Of a stretch of 64,000 bases of DNA, positions 8,816 through 16,575 are shown piece after piece (the stretch's first letter is position 1; every line of letters starts with the position of its first letter). The position numbers and the translations under genes are program-made. The DNA is from Rhizobium sp. BK418 (GTDB lineage: Bacteria; Pseudomonadota; Alphaproteobacteria; Rhizobiales; Rhizobiaceae): assembly GCF_004341105.1 (NCBI RefSeq), contig NZ_SLZK01000004.1, forward strand, positions 62,001 to 126,000. The letters run 5' to 3'. The notes beneath the pieces were generated by a model that worked only from the letters and a program-made list of their open reading frames with translations, did not search any database and had not been told where the DNA came from.

Positions 8816-9208
8816 ATGTATCAGCGTACGGTTCTCATCGTCGAAGACGAGTTTCTCATCCGAATGGTGCTCGCAGACACGGACAAGGGCTACGATGTGA
8901 TCGAGGCTGGAAACGCCCTTGAGGCGGTGGCCATCCTGGGGCAGCGGAGGATCGACGCCGTCGTGACGGACGTCGACATGCCCGGAGGCCCCAGCGGGCT
9001 CGATCTCGCCAGGATGATCTCGTCCATCCATGTGAACGTGCCAGTGATCATAACGTCGGGCGGACATTGTCTCCGGGCCGAGGACCTGCCGGGTGACGCC
9101 GTCTTCGTTCCCAAGCCCTACCGAATGGACGTGATCGCGGCGATGGTCGGGGAGATGACCGATCGGTGTCGTTTGAAGCGAGTATCAAAGACGGCTCGTT
9201 ACGTTTGA
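8816..9208 (+). CDS. Single-domain response regulator (CheY-like receiver)
   Basis: A 130-residue receiver without an output domain. It shows LIVEDEFLIR (acidic pocket), VVTDVDMPGG with the phospho-acceptor Asp, IITSGG (the conserved Thr/Ser), and FVPKPYR with the conserved Lys. Between helix 1 and strand 2 (MVLADTDKGYDVIEAG) it is about three residues shorter than usual relatives, which carry a longer ADT-x-x-x-x-GY stretch. ATG at 8816 gives the standard start for this family. It stands alone, so its kinase is not known; the hybrid kinases at 16.6-24.6 kb are candidates only by proximity. Confidence 0.82.
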   Translation: MYQRTVLIVEDEFLIRMVLADTDKGYDVIEAGNALEAVAILGQRRIDAVVTDVDMPGGPSGLDLARMISSIHVNVPVIITSGGHCLRAEDLPGDAVFVPKPYRMDVIAAMVGEMTDRCRLKRVSKTARYV

Positions 9209-9318
9209 TACCGGACAAGCCGATGCGGCTTCGCCTGTCGATATTATCCCTGAAGTCACCCCGGTCGACAAAGCCCAATCCCCGCCGCTGACCGATATGA
9301 GAACGGCTTGCAGGTTCG

Positions 9319-10311
9319 TCAGTTCGACTGCGCCTCGCAGAGCGGGATTGGCTTGGGCGGCGGAGCAGGATGGTCCTTTTCGTATCGGACGATCAACGGC
9401 CCAAGCTTTTCCTGGCTCCAGAACCGAGGTGTACCGATTTGCTTCAAGCAAGCAGCATTCCAATAAGGCCCAGCTTGGCTGGAGGACTTGACCTTTGAAA
9501 TCGCCAGAATGTCGCGGGATTCAGGATAGATGTAGAGAGTGGTCGGATTGTCCTTGACGGCGGATAGTACCTGCGGAGCTTCTGCCGGAGACCAGGTTGT
9601 GCAGCCGTTGCTGCGGCCGCCGGCATAGTTGACGAATTTACCAAGCGGCACGTAGCCCTGGTTGTTCGCATAGGGGCTATTTGGCTTCTTCTGCATGCAT
9701 ATGCCTGAAACCAGAGCTGCCGGATGCCCCCCGATGGCACGCTCTCTGGCATTTGCCGTCTCTCCGATACCCTCGAATTGCACAAAGGAACGTGTCAGAA
9801 AGGACTGCTGACCGGATGAGGAGCGATAGTAACCTTTAAAGGAGGTTTTGATTTCGCTGGTGAGATAGGCGCCGCCCGCCGTCAGATTGGAACCCAGCGC
9901 ATTGCCGAAATTCTTCGCGCATTCGCGCCCGTTGGAAAAGTCTGCCACGCCCGGCAGGTTGCGTCCGCTGCCATGGCCGGACGAAATCACCCGAAATGTC
10001 TGATCAGCCTCGCAGATCATATAAAAACGGCCGCCTGACTCGCCGCCGGTCAGATCGTTCGGGCGGGTGGCGTCCATTGCGAAATAGCAGGAGTTCTTCA
10101 CCTTCCCATCGGCGACTTTCGACAGATAAAGGGCGCGCGCCCGCTGCAGGACGGGAAGGGCGATCTGGCCGTTGCCTTCGCCGACGTGGGCGCTAAGCCA
10201 GTCCGGAACTTGGGGCGCTCGCTCGGCGGTCGCAGCATGTGCCGATGCTGACGCGATGCCGAAGATAGCAAAAGACCTGACTATGGTTACAAGCCGAGAT
10301 CCGGATATCAC
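9319..10311 (-). CDS. Exported protein resembling YkuD_2 murein L,D-transpeptidase catalytic domain family
   Basis: A 330-residue protein with a signal peptide (hydrophobic residues 8-25, cleavage near SAHA-ATA). The middle contains GRFYMICEADQTFRVISSGHGSGRNLPG and, near residue 235, FVNYAGGRSNGCTTWSP. The S-N-G-C patch looks like the S-x-G-C catalytic cysteine motif of the YkuD_2 family. The C-terminal 60 residues hold two more cysteines and a proline-rich PAPPPKPIP segment. A role in peptidoglycan cross-linking or lytic trimming in the periplasm is inferred from the motif alone. The gene stands alone on the minus strand. Confidence 0.6.
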   Translation of the reverse strand: MISGSRLVTIVRSFAIFGIASASAHAATAERAPQVPDWLSAHVGEGNGQIALPVLQRARALYLSKVADGKVKNSCYFAMDATRPNDLTGGESGGRFYMICEADQTFRVISSGHGSGRNLPGVADFSNGRECAKNFGNALGSNLTAGGAYLTSEIKTSFKGYYRSSSGQQSFLTRSFVQFEGIGETANARERAIGGHPAALVSGICMQKKPNSPYANNQGYVPLGKFVNYAGGRSNGCTTWSPAEAPQVLSAVKDNPTTLYIYPESRDILAISKVKSSSQAGPYWNAACLKQIGTPRFWSQEKLGPLIVRYEKDHPAPPPKPIPLCEAQSN

Positions 10312-10416
10312 TGGAGTTCCTCCTGAAAAGCATAAAGGATTTGCGGCGAGCGGGCCACGGAACCGCGTATGACCGGCAATCCACGAATACGCTCATGCAT
10401 CATGGTTTCGAAAGGC

Positions 10417-11076
10417 TTAACAGCGCACCTCTAATCGCGTGGCAACGAGTTGCGAATAATCCGTACCGGTTGGGTCATTGAAGAACAGGGTGGTCAGCAT
10501 CGCCTGGTTTTCCGCGAGAATTTCCTTCGAATCGGGCCTGACGATCTTGCGCGTGCAGCGATCGAAGCCCGTCCCCGTCGTCTTCAAATCGCTGTCATCA
10601 GCGAAATCGAGAGCGGTATACAGCGTGGGGTCGTAGACCCCGAAAACGATCAGCCCCTTCAAGGGAGTTTTAACAGTCGGCTTCTGCACGAAAGACAGGG
10701 TCAGCATTCCGTCTTCATAAGCTGCGTGCATAACCTCCGGTTTCTCGAGCGTAACGGCTTTGCCGCCGATTGTGATACTGGTGTAGTAATTATACTGCGC
10801 GAGCGATTTTTGAACCGTCTTGGCGACGGCGGCAAGCTCGGGTGGATCAAGGGTCGAATTGCCATTCTTGTCGAAATCGAGAAGCACGGACGAGGAGAAA
10901 ACCTCGTCGAAATGCCAAACGTCGCGCACTTCGCTCAAGCCTCCGTCGGCGCCCGCCACTGCCTCGAACTTGGCATCCACGAAGATATGGGGATGCGCCA
11001 AGGCAACAGCGGGCATCGCTACGGCGGCAACCAGAATTGCTCGAGAGGTTCGGCGTGCAGAGGCCCTGGAGGTCAT
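10417..11076 (-). CDS. DUF1007 family periplasmic protein
   Basis: A 219-residue protein with a signal peptide (Arg-rich start, VAAVAMPAVALA, cleavage before HPHIF). The mature N-terminus HPHIFVDAKFEA, the DVWHFDEVFSS segment and FGVYDPTLYTALDF are marks of DUF1007. DKNGNSTLDPPE near residue 70 fits an EF-hand-like calcium-binding loop. Family members often sit beside nickel/cobalt or zinc transport genes and are thought to be periplasmic metal-related proteins; no such transporter is next to this copy. A CG-rich 106-bp gap separates it from the YkuD_2-like gene. Confidence 0.85.
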   Translation of the reverse strand: MTSRASARRTSRAILVAAVAMPAVALAHPHIFVDAKFEAVAGADGGLSEVRDVWHFDEVFSSSVLLDFDKNGNSTLDPPELAAVAKTVQKSLAQYNYYTSITIGGKAVTLEKPEVMHAAYEDGMLTLSFVQKPTVKTPLKGLIVFGVYDPTLYTALDFADDSDLKTTGTGFDRCTRKIVRPDSKEILAENQAMLTTLFFNDPTGTDYSQLVATRLEVRC

Positions 11077-11303
11077 TTAACGTGAATCAGCTGAAATTGC
11101 GCCCGATTTAAGTTCGATCTGCTTGCAGGCCCAGCGGCGAAAGCTGCGTCAGTTTATAACAACTGATCGCACCTCGTCGACCTCAGCTGTAGCCGACGGG
11201 CGCACGTCGGCTAGAAAGCGACGCCGATCGGATCGTCATTTCAGCCGGCATAGGTCAGAATAGTGGTTCGATTGCCACTCCCACCCACGCAACGAGTGCG
11301 GAC

Positions 11304-13346
11304 ATGTCCTCCAAAGACCCCCTTCTGCAGCCGTTTCAACTCAAGCATCTGACGTTGAAAAACCGCGTCATGTCGACCGCTCATGAGCCGGCCTACTCCG
11401 AAAATGGCATGCCGACGGATCGCTACCGGCTCTATCACAGGGAAAAGGCGAAAGGCGGTATTGCGCTCACGATGACAGCGGGATCGGCGGTCGTCTCGTC
11501 CGATTCCCCGCCGTCCTTCGGCAATCTCCATGCCTATCGAGACGAGATCGTGCCCTGGCTGAAGAGACTCGCCGACGATTGTCACGAATACGGTACGGCG
11601 GTCATGATTCAGCTCACGCATCTCGGTCGGCGTACGGGCTGGAGCCGGGGCGATTGGCTGCCGGTGCTGTCGGCTTCGCCGATCCGCGAACCGGCGCACC
11701 GTGCCTTTCCGAAAGAGGCCGAAGACTGGGACATAAAGCGTATCGTTGCCGACTATGCGAGCGCTGCACAGCGCATGCAGGAAGCCGGCCTCGACGGCAT
11801 CGAGATCGAGGCCTATGGACATCTACTGGATAGTTTCTGGTCGCCGGCGACCAATCGGCGTGAAGATGAATTCGGCGGGTCGCTCGACAACCGCATGCGC
11901 TTTTCCGTCATGGTCACACAGGCGATCCGCGAGGCGGTCGGGCCAGATTTCATTGTCGGCATGCGTCTCGTCGCAGATGAGGACTGGGAGAAGGGATTGA
12001 CACGCGAGGAAGGCGTGGAAATCGCCTCACGATTTGCGCGATCCGGTGACATCGATTTCCTGAACATCATTCGCGGTCATATCGACCACGATGCCGCACT
12101 CAACGAGGTCATTCCGATTCAGGGCATGGCATCTGCTCCCCATCTGGACTTTGCCGGCGAGGTGAGGGCGGCAACCAGGTTCCCGGTCTTTCATGCCGGG
12201 CGCATCGGCGACGTGGCGACAGCCCGTCATGCGATCGCCGAGGGAAAGCTCGACATGGTCGGTATGACACGCGCCCATATCGCCGACCCGCATATCGTGC
12301 GCAAGATCGTGGCTGGCGAGGAGGCGCGCATCCGACCCTGTGTTGGCGCTACCTACTGTCTCGACCGGATCTATGAAGGCGGAGAGGCGCTGTGTATTCA
12401 TAATGCCGCGACTGGTCGCGAAGGGCAGATCCCGCATGAGATTGCCAAGGCGCCTCTCCGTCGCAAGGCCGTCGTGGTCGGTGCCGGACCGGCCGGTCTT
12501 GAGGCCGCACGCGTGCTTGCGGAACGTGGGCATGCAGTGGATGTTCTGGAAGCGACCGGAAGGGCAGGCGGACAGGTCAATCTTCTCATCCGCAATCCCC
12601 GGCGCAAGGAGATGATAGGCATCATCGATTGGCGGCTATCGGAGTTGGAGCGGCTGGGTGTCAACATGCACTATGATGTCTATGCGGAGGCAGGTGATGT
12701 TCTCGGCCTTGAACCCGACCTCGTTGTCATTGCGACCGGAGGCATTGCGCAACAACCCGAACTCGATGCCGGCGATGAACTCGTGACCTCCTCATGGGAT
12801 ATCCTTTCAGGCGGCGTCAGGATTGCGGACGCGGTCCTGCTTTTCGATGATAACGGTGGACATCCGGGCATGTCGGCCGCCGAAGTGATCGCTAGAAGCG
12901 GCGCCGAGCTCGAACTCGTATCGCCCGAGCGGTTTTTCGCGCCCGAGTTGGGAGGCATGAACCACGTGCCCTACGCCCGAACCTTCGCAGAACACAATGT
13001 CAGGGTTACCATCAACACGCGCCTCAAATCTGTGCGGCGCAACGGCAACGTCCTTGTCGCTGTGCTCGGATCGGATTTTGCAGACGGCGCGCAGTGGGAG
13101 CGACGCGTTTCCCAGGTCGTTGTCGAGCATGGCACGCTTCCCAATGATGGTCTCTATCGCGAGCTGAAACCCCTTTCGCGAAATCTTGGAACCGTTGATT
13201 ATGCCGCCCTGATCAATCGTCGGGCGGCCCTGCCGAAGCTCGGTAATCAGGGACGCTTCGATCTCGTGCGGATCGGTGATGCGATTTCGAGCCGCAACAT
13301 CCACGCCGCTATTTATGACGCTCTGAGATTATGTTCGTTGTTTTGA
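11304..13346 (+). CDS. FMN/FAD/Fe-S oxidoreductase of the 2,4-dienoyl-CoA reductase / N-methylproline demethylase (StcD, DgcA) family
   Basis: A 680-residue protein. Residues 1-370 form an old-yellow-enzyme TIM barrel for FMN (LKNRVMSTAHEPAYSENG, QLTHLGRR, GLDGIEIEAYGHLLDSFWSPATNRR, HAGRIGD). Residues about 385-680 form an FAD/NAD(P) domain (VVVGAGPAGLEAARVLAERGH). In trimethylamine dehydrogenase four cysteines bind 4Fe-4S; here the linker reads CVGATYCLDRIYEGGEALC, so the second ligand is Ala. The closest match I recognise is the DgcA/StcD group that demethylates dimethylglycine or N-methylproline during betaine catabolism. The exact substrate is not certain, and no betaine genes lie alongside. 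Confidence 0.82.
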   Translation: MSSKDPLLQPFQLKHLTLKNRVMSTAHEPAYSENGMPTDRYRLYHREKAKGGIALTMTAGSAVVSSDSPPSFGNLHAYRDEIVPWLKRLADDCHEYGTAVMIQLTHLGRRTGWSRGDWLPVLSASPIREPAHRAFPKEAEDWDIKRIVADYASAAQRMQEAGLDGIEIEAYGHLLDSFWSPATNRREDEFGGSLDNRMRFSVMVTQAIREAVGPDFIVGMRLVADEDWEKGLTREEGVEIASRFARSGDIDFLNIIRGHIDHDAALNEVIPIQGMASAPHLDFAGEVRAATRFPVFHAGRIGDVATARHAIAEGKLDMVGMTRAHIADPHIVRKIVAGEEARIRPCVGATYCLDRIYEGGEALCIHNAATGREGQIPHEIAKAPLRRKAVVVGAGPAGLEAARVLAERGHAVDVLEATGRAGGQVNLLIRNPRRKEMIGIIDWRLSELERLGVNMHYDVYAEAGDVLGLEPDLVVIATGGIAQQPELDAGDELVTSSWDILSGGVRIADAVLLFDDNGGHPGMSAAEVIARSGAELELVSPERFFAPELGGMNHVPYARTFAEHNVRVTINTRLKSVRRNGNVLVAVLGSDFADGAQWERRVSQVVVEHGTLPNDGLYRELKPLSRNLGTVDYAALINRRAALPKLGNQGRFDLVRIGDAISSRNIHAAIYDALRLCSLF

Positions 13347-13388
13347 GGTCTTCGCGATTGCCTTGCTTTTGTTCGGCGATTGGACGGG

Positions 13389-13550
13389 TTACGAAGCTCG
13401 CGTGACGACATCATCGATATCGCCTGGTCGCTGGTGCGGCCGGGCGGGCGGAGGGCGCCGGAAAATTCTGCAGATGATGACCTCACCTTGGACTGCGGGC
13501 AGACATAGCTCCCATTCATGGGAATGCCCCTGCCGAGATAGTAGACCCAT
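13389..13550 (-). CDS. Small hypothetical protein
   Basis: A 53-residue reading frame with protein-like composition (SRQGHSHEWELCLPAVQGEV) and a basic, proline-rich tail (RRPPPARPHQRP). ATG at 13550 is preceded by a weak GAG-type ribosome-binding site; a TTG at 13589 would add 13 residues. It is divergent from the small gene at 13641. No family is recognised, and the frame could be fortuitous. Confidence 0.35.
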   Translation of the reverse strand: MGLLSRQGHSHEWELCLPAVQGEVIICRIFRRPPPARPHQRPGDIDDVVTRAS

Positions 13551-13640
13551 GATCTCGGCACCACCATCGAAAGCATAGGGTCTCGGCAATATCGGGAAAT
13601 GTTACAATCCGACCAGGTTTCCATTTCTGATGGAGATACC

Positions 13641-13805
13641 ATGTCGGAACGATTGGAGCGTGTTCTTCGATATCTGAAGTCTGCCAGGCCGATTGCCGAG
13701 AAGAGCCCGACACTCGGCAGAGTGGTCGAGTTGATCGACGAGGCAATCCGTGAAGCGGAGAGCAGACTGAAGGCGACCCGCAGCAAAAATGGGCGAAACC
13801 ACTAA
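13641..13805 (+). CDS. Small hypothetical helical protein
   Basis: A 54-residue charged, helix-rich protein (SERLERVLRYLKSARPIAEKSP, then LIDEAIREAESRL) with GGAGA placed 5 bp before the ATG. Its amphipathic pattern and lack of cysteine suggest a small soluble helical bundle or a partner-binding protein. No function is assigned. It lies in a stretch of small isolated genes. Confidence 0.55.
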   Translation: MSERLERVLRYLKSARPIAEKSPTLGRVVELIDEAIREAESRLKATRSKNGRNH

Positions 13806-14053
13806 CTCAACGGATGTCGCACGCTCGAGCGGTGCTGCCATGTGGGGATGAGAGCTGCAGTTCACCAATGGTACAGACAGATTCGCAAACGTCGGTGACG
13901 TTATCGATCCGTCAATCTGCGCGGGCGAGCAGCTTACGATAGGCATCGCTGTTTTCGATGAATGGCAGAGTTCGAAGAAATGGCCGCAAAATCCTTCTTG
14001 CACTAGCTGCTTCCACCGCTATCTCAAGAGACTGTTGCGGAAGGAGACAGGGC

Positions 14054-14458
14054 ATGCACATCGATGGCCAGTGTCAGTGCGGGCAAGTTAGATATGAGGC
14101 CAACATCGACCCCGGCGCAGTGGCGATCTGCCATTGTACGGACTGTCAAAGGCTGACTGGCGCCGCATATCGCGTCACGGTGAGCGCGCCGCGCGAGAGA
14201 TTCCACATCATGGCCGGAGAGCCGAAGCTCTATGTTAAGATCGCCGACAACGGTCGTCGAAGAATGCAATACTTCTGCTCCAACTGCGGGTCGCCGATCT
14301 ACACGACCGGCGAGCTGAAGGACGCCGACCGGGTTGGTATACGCCTCGGAACAATAAATCAACGGCGGGATCTCAAGCCACGGGCGCAGTTTTGGTGTTC
14401 GTCTGAACTTCCATGGGTTCAGGACCTTCGAGCGTTGCCACGACACGACGGCGACTGA
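14054..14458 (+). CDS. GFA family protein (glutathione-dependent formaldehyde-activating enzyme-like)
   Basis: A 134-residue zinc protein. It has the family's cysteine layout: CQCGQVRY at the N-terminus, ICHCTDCQRLTGAAYR near residue 30, and YFCSNCGSPIYT near residue 80. Together these bind two zinc ions in GFA enzymes. An AAGGAGACAG ribosome-binding site supports the ATG at 14054 over the upstream in-frame start at 13958. Many GFA proteins have no proven formaldehyde activity, so only the family is firm. Confidence 0.88.
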   Translation: MHIDGQCQCGQVRYEANIDPGAVAICHCTDCQRLTGAAYRVTVSAPRERFHIMAGEPKLYVKIADNGRRRMQYFCSNCGSPIYTTGELKDADRVGIRLGTINQRRDLKPRAQFWCSSELPWVQDLRALPRHDGD

Positions 14459-14783
14459 GAAGCTTTCGCCGTTCCTGTTGCGCGAAGCGCGGCTCATGCT
14501 TGTGGAGGTAGGGCAGAGATGGATTCCTGCGGGTTGTGGAGAAGCCGCCGTCGTGATCTAGTTTGCACGGTCGTACAGCCTGGGTATCCGGAACGAACGA
14601 CGATGATGTGAATTCTTCGAGCGCCGGAAAGAGGGCCGAGCGGATTTGACTTTGTTTTACGCACGGATCGAACAATCCCGAGAGATGTCGCAATATGTGC
14701 TGAGTTCTTCATGGAACTCACGACATCTTGTTCCGGTGCACAGGATTCACCATCTCATAAAAGGGAGAACTGGAGCACTCGAG
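14459..14783. other. Intergenic region, 325 bp
   Basis: No convincing gene. It contains a near match to an EcfG promoter on the plus strand (GGAAC at 14590-14594, N16, AATT), whose -10 half is poor, and a second GGAAC at 14713 without a partner. The minus-strand frames here are low-complexity and have no ribosome-binding site. Confidence 0.4.
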
Positions 14784-15074
14784 ATGGAAGACCAGTCAGC
14801 CGAAGTAATCGTCACGCACGATATCGAAATCCTGCCGCCGGAGCGCGAGGGCTGCCTCGGAGACGGCATCCTTTGCCTGTGTTGCGGCCGGCCGCAATCC
14901 ACCATGGATGAGGACGGCTGCGGCATCTGCGAGGAGTGCCTGGCGCCCTCGTTCGGCGGGGACTTCTCCAATCGACGTCCATTTTTGCTGGATGTTATCG
15001 ACAGGAGGTATGGCGACCACCTCCCGCGGCCGCGCCCAGGATCGTGGACGCGTCGCAGGCGGGCAGAGCCATGA
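14784..15074 (+). CDS. Small hypothetical protein with zinc-ribbon-like cysteines
   Basis: A 96-residue frame with CLCCGRPQS followed about 15 residues later by CGICEEC, a paired C-x-x-C arrangement that could bind one zinc. The tail is arginine-rich (RPRPGSWTRRRRAEP). An upstream GGGAG is somewhat far from the ATG. A long minus-strand frame covers the same DNA; the cysteine pattern favours this strand. The function is unknown. Confidence 0.5.
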   Translation: MEDQSAEVIVTHDIEILPPEREGCLGDGILCLCCGRPQSTMDEDGCGICEECLAPSFGGDFSNRRPFLLDVIDRRYGDHLPRPRPGSWTRRRRAEP

Positions 15075-15365
15075 GGTGAGATGGGAGGGCAGGAAGGAGC
15101 CTGTCAAAAGAGCGCCGGCGCTTGCAAGAAGGCCGACGCGGAAACTGGCCGCGCGTGTCAGAATGATCGCATTCGACCGGTTCCGGTCGTAAGGGCCGCC
15201 GCGGCGCGTTTTTGATGCACTTGAATGCCTGCAAGCCTTCACGATCCTGACGGCTGTCTCTGTGCCGAGGTGACCGACGTTGCGCCGCAACGCCGGTTTG
15301 CCGTGGAGCTTGAGCTGCCCGCCGAAAACCATGCCGCGCTTGCCTGCCGCATAGATGCGACGCAC

Positions 15366-15656
15366 CTAGTGGAGCGCGTGGCTCATCATGCGATAGGGAT
15401 GCACCGCGTTGAAATGCGAGATCATCGTGGACGCCTGCTGCAGCACGCGCTCAGCGTTCCGTACATCGTCACGGGCCAACTCGTCGGCATTGATACGGAT
15501 CGCCTCGGCCATGTTGGCAGAAAGCGCGGCAAAGCGTCGGTCGCCTTCGACAAAGGCTTCGCGTGCGGTTCCTTCTAGGATACGCGCGATATCGACAAAG
15601 ATCTCTTCGCGTTCCTCGATGCTAAGATCTTTGATGATTTTGATCTTCTCTTCCAT
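15366..15656 (-). CDS. Small hypothetical helical protein
   Basis: A 96-residue, strongly helical protein beginning MEEKIKIIKDLSIEEREEIF and containing ARILEGTAREAF and NADELARDDVRNAERVLQQAS. It has no cysteines, membrane segments or signal peptide. The inner ATG at 15656 is preferred over one 60 bp upstream because the protein pattern starts there. It lies 98 bp downstream of usg on the same strand and could be co-transcribed with it from the candidate EcfG promoter at 16096. Confidence 0.6.
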   Translation of the reverse strand: MEEKIKIIKDLSIEEREEIFVDIARILEGTAREAFVEGDRRFAALSANMAEAIRINADELARDDVRNAERVLQQASTMISHFNAVHPYRMMSHALH

Positions 15657-15754
15657 TCTCAATCTCACTCCGAATAGACGTGCGATAGTGAACGAGTTCG
15701 CCGGAACCCCCGTCACGCAAAGAGCTAGGAAGGGGAAAATTCCGTTTCAAGACC

Positions 15755-16027
15755 TCAATGCAACTTGAACTCACCGTCCACACGGCGCCATTCGTTCGGC
15801 CCGATCAGGCGCTGATGGGTATATCGGACGGAATGCAGCGGGCCGTCCAGATTGGACTGCCAGAAATCGAGAAACCTATGCATCTCGGGAAAATCGGGAG
15901 CCAGGTCATAATCCTGCCAGACATATGTCTGCAGCACGGATTCGAAATCGGGAATGCGGTAGAGGATATGTGCGGTGGTTAGCCCGTAGCCATTCAGCTG
16001 TCGTTCCAGATCCGATGAAAATTCCAT
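15755..16027 (-). CDS. usg: Protein Usg
   Basis: A 90-residue protein with the characteristic usg core: LNGYGLTTAHILYRIPDF, LQTYVWQDYDLAPDFPEM, FLDFWQ and LHSVRYTHQRLI. The family is widespread in rhizobia and Xanthobacter and has no established biochemical role; the name comes from its original location upstream of another gene. The start is set by length and by GGAG 8 bp upstream. A candidate general-stress promoter lies 69 bp upstream on the same strand. Confidence 0.88.
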   Translation of the reverse strand: MEFSSDLERQLNGYGLTTAHILYRIPDFESVLQTYVWQDYDLAPDFPEMHRFLDFWQSNLDGPLHSVRYTHQRLIGPNEWRRVDGEFKLH

Positions 16028-16575
16028 GCGTTCATCTCCGTTCCATGTCACGTCGAAGGCGGCGCAAAATCTGCGGCCATCAATGCTTTTGTCAAACGTA
16101 GAATACTCGTTTGTTGTTCCGTTCCAGGATGTTAGCAGCAGCATAGCGTATGTGCTGCTTTTTTGTTCCCTTCGTGAAATCAAAATGCCGAAAGCCAAGT
16201 CGTTCGCGCAAGCCGCTCGACCGAGACTTTGCCCACGCACTAACTGGTCATCCGGTCCGGCTAGGCGAACAACATCACCTGTTGCGGCGAGGCGTCGGCA
16301 ATGAGGTGGACGCGGGTGGCTGTTCCAACAGCACCCCGCAACGCCGTGCTGAAGTCGCCATGAATGCGCCAGCCGTCGCCTCCTAGAGGTCATGGGCCGT
16401 CTGAGGCGACCCCAGCCGCTCAAAAGCGGTCGTCTCGTCATTGCCCTTAAGATTTGCACTCTCGAAGTCGGCGCAATGGTGTTCCGGCAGAATTTCCACC
16501 GAGCGAGGGTCACTCGGACCGTGGCAATTTGAAGGCGCCGCTCTAGATCTTCGTCATCGTTGAAGGGAAAATTCC
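16028..16575. other. Intergenic region, 548 bp
   Basis: It separates usg (minus) from the giant kinase (plus). It holds the EcfG-type promoter for usg at 16096-16121. On the minus strand, two short coding-like frames sit near 16262-16385 and 16390-16500, in different frames and split by stops; they may be remnants of an eroded gene. The kinase ribosome-binding site is GAAGGGAAA before the ATG at 16576. No strong sigma70 promoter for the kinase was identified. Confidence 0.45.
16096..16121 (-). promoter_or_regulatory. EcfG/RpoE2-type promoter upstream of usg
   Basis: On the minus strand GGAAC (16117-16121), 17 bp, then CGTT (16096-16099), a full match to the alphaproteobacterial general-stress sigma consensus GGAAC-N16/17-CGTT. 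The expected transcription start is about 60 bp before the usg ATG. Confidence 0.65.

Noticed and set aside
14590..14614. GGAAC-N16-AATT as a stress promoter for the zinc-ribbon-like gene
   Set aside because: The -10 half is AATT, not CGTT, and the site is 170 bp from the start.
14796..15365. 189-residue minus-strand frame with a hydrophobic middle
   Set aside because: It overlaps a plus-strand frame with a clear C-x-x-C pattern, and its own composition is arginine-rich without a ribosome-binding site.
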